Shown here: piece by piece, positions 61,921-64,000 of the stretch
Numbering within the stretch: position 1 is the stretch's first letter
Layout of the letters: each line of letters begins with the position of its first letter
DNA from: Rhizobiaceae bacterium
GTDB lineage: Bacteria; Pseudomonadota; Alphaproteobacteria; Rhizobiales; Rhizobiaceae
Assembly: GCA_029233925.1 (NCBI GenBank)
Contig: JARGOX010000009.1
Location: 1-64,000, forward strand
DNA length: 64,000 nt
Reading direction: 5' to 3'
Notes under the pieces: generated by a model
What the model was told of the DNA's origin: nothing
Seen by the model: the letters and a program-made list of their open reading frames with translations, nothing else
The model's database searches: none
Made by a program: the position numbers and the translations under genes

Positions 61921-62786
61921 GTGCACCGTCATCCGGTCGTCTATGGCGTGTGGCAGTGCTCTCACCGCCGCTACTATGGACATTCGTGTTCATGTTCATT
62001 CCCTACTCGATACTCTTCGTCTACAGCTTTTGGGAACAGGTTTATCCGACCTTCCAACCGGCTTTTCAGTTCGGCAATTACCTGCAGATCATCACCGATC
62101 CGCAATACTTCAATGTCTTGAGCCGAACGCTGAAAATAGCGCTTTTTGTCTCGCTTGGAGCGATGCTGGTGGCTTTCCCCTACGCCTATTTTCTGGTGTT
62201 CAAGGTAAAGAGTTCGGCCCTGCGGCAGGTCCTCTACATGGCGGTTGTGGCACCGCTCTGGGTGTCCTATCTGCTGCGGGCCTACACGTGGAAAACCATT
62301 CTCGGTACCACGGGAATATTGAACTCGTTTCTGATGTCGATCGGGGTTCTGTCAGAGCCATCGTCGGTGTTTCTCTATAATCAGACAGCGATGATTGTGA
62401 CGCTGATCTATGTCTTCATCCCGTTCATGGTGATGCCGATCTATGCGGTGCTGGAGAAGATCCCGAAGTCATTGACGGAAGCGTCAAACGACCTGGGCGT
62501 CGGGCGTTTGCGAACTTTTTTCCTGGTGACGTTGCCCTTGTCGATTCCCGGCATCGTCGCAGGATTTACCATGACGTTTTGCCTGACATTTGGCGATTTC
62601 ATCGCGCCATTCCTGGTGGGCGGGCCTGATGGTCTGATGGTGGCAAATGTTATCGCTTCCCAGTTTGGGGCGGCATTGAACTGGCCTTTGGGGGCAGCGC
62701 TGGCGCTGGTGATGATGCTGATCGTGTTGACGATCGTCACCATTTCGGATCGGTTCGAGCAGTTGGGCAAGGGGAAATTCGCATGA
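61917..62786 (+). CDS. Polyamine-type ABC transporter permease (PotB family)
   Basis: ATGA overlap. EAA-loop 'SLTEASNDLGVGRLRTFFLVTLPLSIPGIVAG'. Confidence 0.92.
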   Translation: MSAPSSGRLWRVAVLSPPLLWTFVFMFIPYSILFVYSFWEQVYPTFQPAFQFGNYLQIITDPQYFNVLSRTLKIALFVSLGAMLVAFPYAYFLVFKVKSSALRQVLYMAVVAPLWVSYLLRAYTWKTILGTTGILNSFLMSIGVLSEPSSVFLYNQTAMIVTLIYVFIPFMVMPIYAVLEKIPKSLTEASNDLGVGRLRTFFLVTLPLSIPGIVAGFTMTFCLTFGDFIAPFLVGGPDGLMVANVIASQFGAALNWPLGAALALVMMLIVLTIVTISDRFEQLGKGKFA

Positions 62787-63622
62787 CGACGCAGTTTGCG
62801 AAATCCTCCAGAACCGGGCGCAGCAATTGGCTGGGCGGCATTGAACGTTTGTCCTGGATGTTGGGTATCCTGGCGATCCTCGGGTTTCTCTATCTGCCGA
62901 TTGCCGTGCTGGTTGCCTATAGTTTCAACGATTCGCGGTCGCTGACCTGGCCGATGTCCGGGCTGACGCTGGACTGGTATCAAAAGCTTTCCCAGAACGA
63001 TCAACTGATCCAGGCCTTTTATAACAGTGTCTATGTCGCGGTAAGCGCCACGAGCCTGACGCTGATTATCGGGATTCCCGCGGCAATTGCCCTCGACCGG
63101 TTCGACTTTCCGGGCAAGGGGCTGTTCCGCAAGTTGATTTTGTTGCCGATCGCCCTGCCGGGAATTATCACCGGTATTTCGATGCTGATCCTGTTTCGAT
63201 CCCTGGGGTTCAACCTCAGCCTGCAAGCGGTGATCGTTGGCCATGCGACGGCGCTGTTGTCCGTGGTGGTGACGCTGGTCTATGCGCGCCTGCAACGTTT
63301 GCCGGCCAGTCTGGCTGAGGCTTCAGCCGATCTTGGTGCATCTGGACTGCAGACGTTCTTTCTGATCACGCTGCCCAATATAAGAACCGCCGTGATCGGG
63401 GCTGGTATGCTGGCTTTCACGCTGTCTTTCGACGAGATCCCCGTCACATTCTTTCTGACGGGCAGAGACAACACTTTACCGATGTATATCTGGTCGACAC
63501 TGCGCCGCGGCCTGACACCGGAAATCAACGCCATCGGCACATTGATCGTGGCGATGTCAATTGTGCTGATCTTCGCATCCGTGCTGCTCTTGCGCGACAA
63601 AACCAAATCCAAAAACGTCTAA
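62783..63622 (+). CDS. Polyamine-type ABC transporter permease (PotC family)
   Basis: ATGA overlap. 'PASLAEASADLGASGLQTFFLITLPNIRTAVIGAGMLAFTLSFDEIPVTFFLTG'. Confidence 0.92.
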   Translation: MTTQFAKSSRTGRSNWLGGIERLSWMLGILAILGFLYLPIAVLVAYSFNDSRSLTWPMSGLTLDWYQKLSQNDQLIQAFYNSVYVAVSATSLTLIIGIPAAIALDRFDFPGKGLFRKLILLPIALPGIITGISMLILFRSLGFNLSLQAVIVGHATALLSVVVTLVYARLQRLPASLAEASADLGASGLQTFFLITLPNIRTAVIGAGMLAFTLSFDEIPVTFFLTGRDNTLPMYIWSTLRRGLTPEINAIGTLIVAMSIVLIFASVLLLRDKTKSKNV

Positions 63623-63637
63623 CACTGGAGGGTAACC

Positions 63638-64000
63638 ATGAACGCTCATGCCAAAATCAATCCCAATTTGACCAAAGGCGCCTTGATTGGCGGCGAATGG
63701 GTCGATGGCTCCGCAGGGACATTTGAAGTGCGCAATCCGCATGACGGGTCCCTGTTGCACAATGTCGGCAAGTGCAACGCGACCGATGTGGAAAAAGCGG
63801 TTGCCAGCGCGCGCGCGGCGCAGCCGGAATGGGCTGCCTTGTCGGTGATCGAACGGGCGCAGATCATGCGGCGGATTCATCAGCTTTTTCTTGAGAATGC
63901 CGAGCAGATTGCGCAGGTGCTGTGCGCCGAGATCGGAAAACCCATCACCGATTCACGCGAAGAGGTGTTTGAATATTCGGCACCCTCATGGGGCAAGGCG
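63638..64000 (+). CDS. Aldehyde dehydrogenase family protein (N-terminal part, truncated by window end)
   Basis: ATG at 63638 after CTGGAGGGTAACC. 'GALIGGEWVDGSAGTFEVRNPHDGSLLHNV...AQPEWAALSVIERAQIMRRIHQLFLENAEQIAQVLCAEIGKPITDSREEV'. Open to the window edge. Confidence 0.9.
   Translation, partial: MNAHAKINPNLTKGALIGGEWVDGSAGTFEVRNPHDGSLLHNVGKCNATDVEKAVASARAAQPEWAALSVIERAQIMRRIHQLFLENAEQIAQVLCAEIGKPITDSREEVFEYSAPSWGKA

Overview
The 64 kb window looks like chromosome from an alphaproteobacterium, probably Rhizobiales, judging from gene content and order. Housekeeping blocks: rpsI-rplM with a thioesterase and enoyl-CoA hydratases; a CoA-binding protein with an O-acetylhomoserine sulfhydrylase-type enzyme; clpP-clpX-lon-hup; tRNA-Val(TAC) and tRNA-Asp(GTC); a complete nuoA-N complex I operon; birA-rnj-mce-DUF1467-proS-lolC-lolD. 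Accessory regions: (i) a surface-polysaccharide locus at about 6.35-19.6 kb (several glycosyltransferases, an RgpF-like protein, a Wzm/Wzt-type ABC exporter, a PaaK/CapK-like adenylating enzyme, an atypical NodB-like deacetylase, and a translationally coupled 50-aa ORF absent from the ORF track); (ii) a TetR/DUF1772 pair with a clear candidate operator; (iii) a PAS protein plus a bacterial enhancer-binding-protein-like regulator that has lost the GAFTGA loop, coupled to a polyamine-type ABC transporter and an aldehyde dehydrogenase cut by the window edge. I saw no CRISPR array, prophage, rRNA or intact transposon. Family assignments come from motif recognition only; no searches were run. The best candidates for undescribed biology are the GAFTGA-less regulator system with helically phased repeats, the small ORF and atypical deacetylase in the polysaccharide operon, and a minus-strand terminator with no obvious gene upstream of proS.
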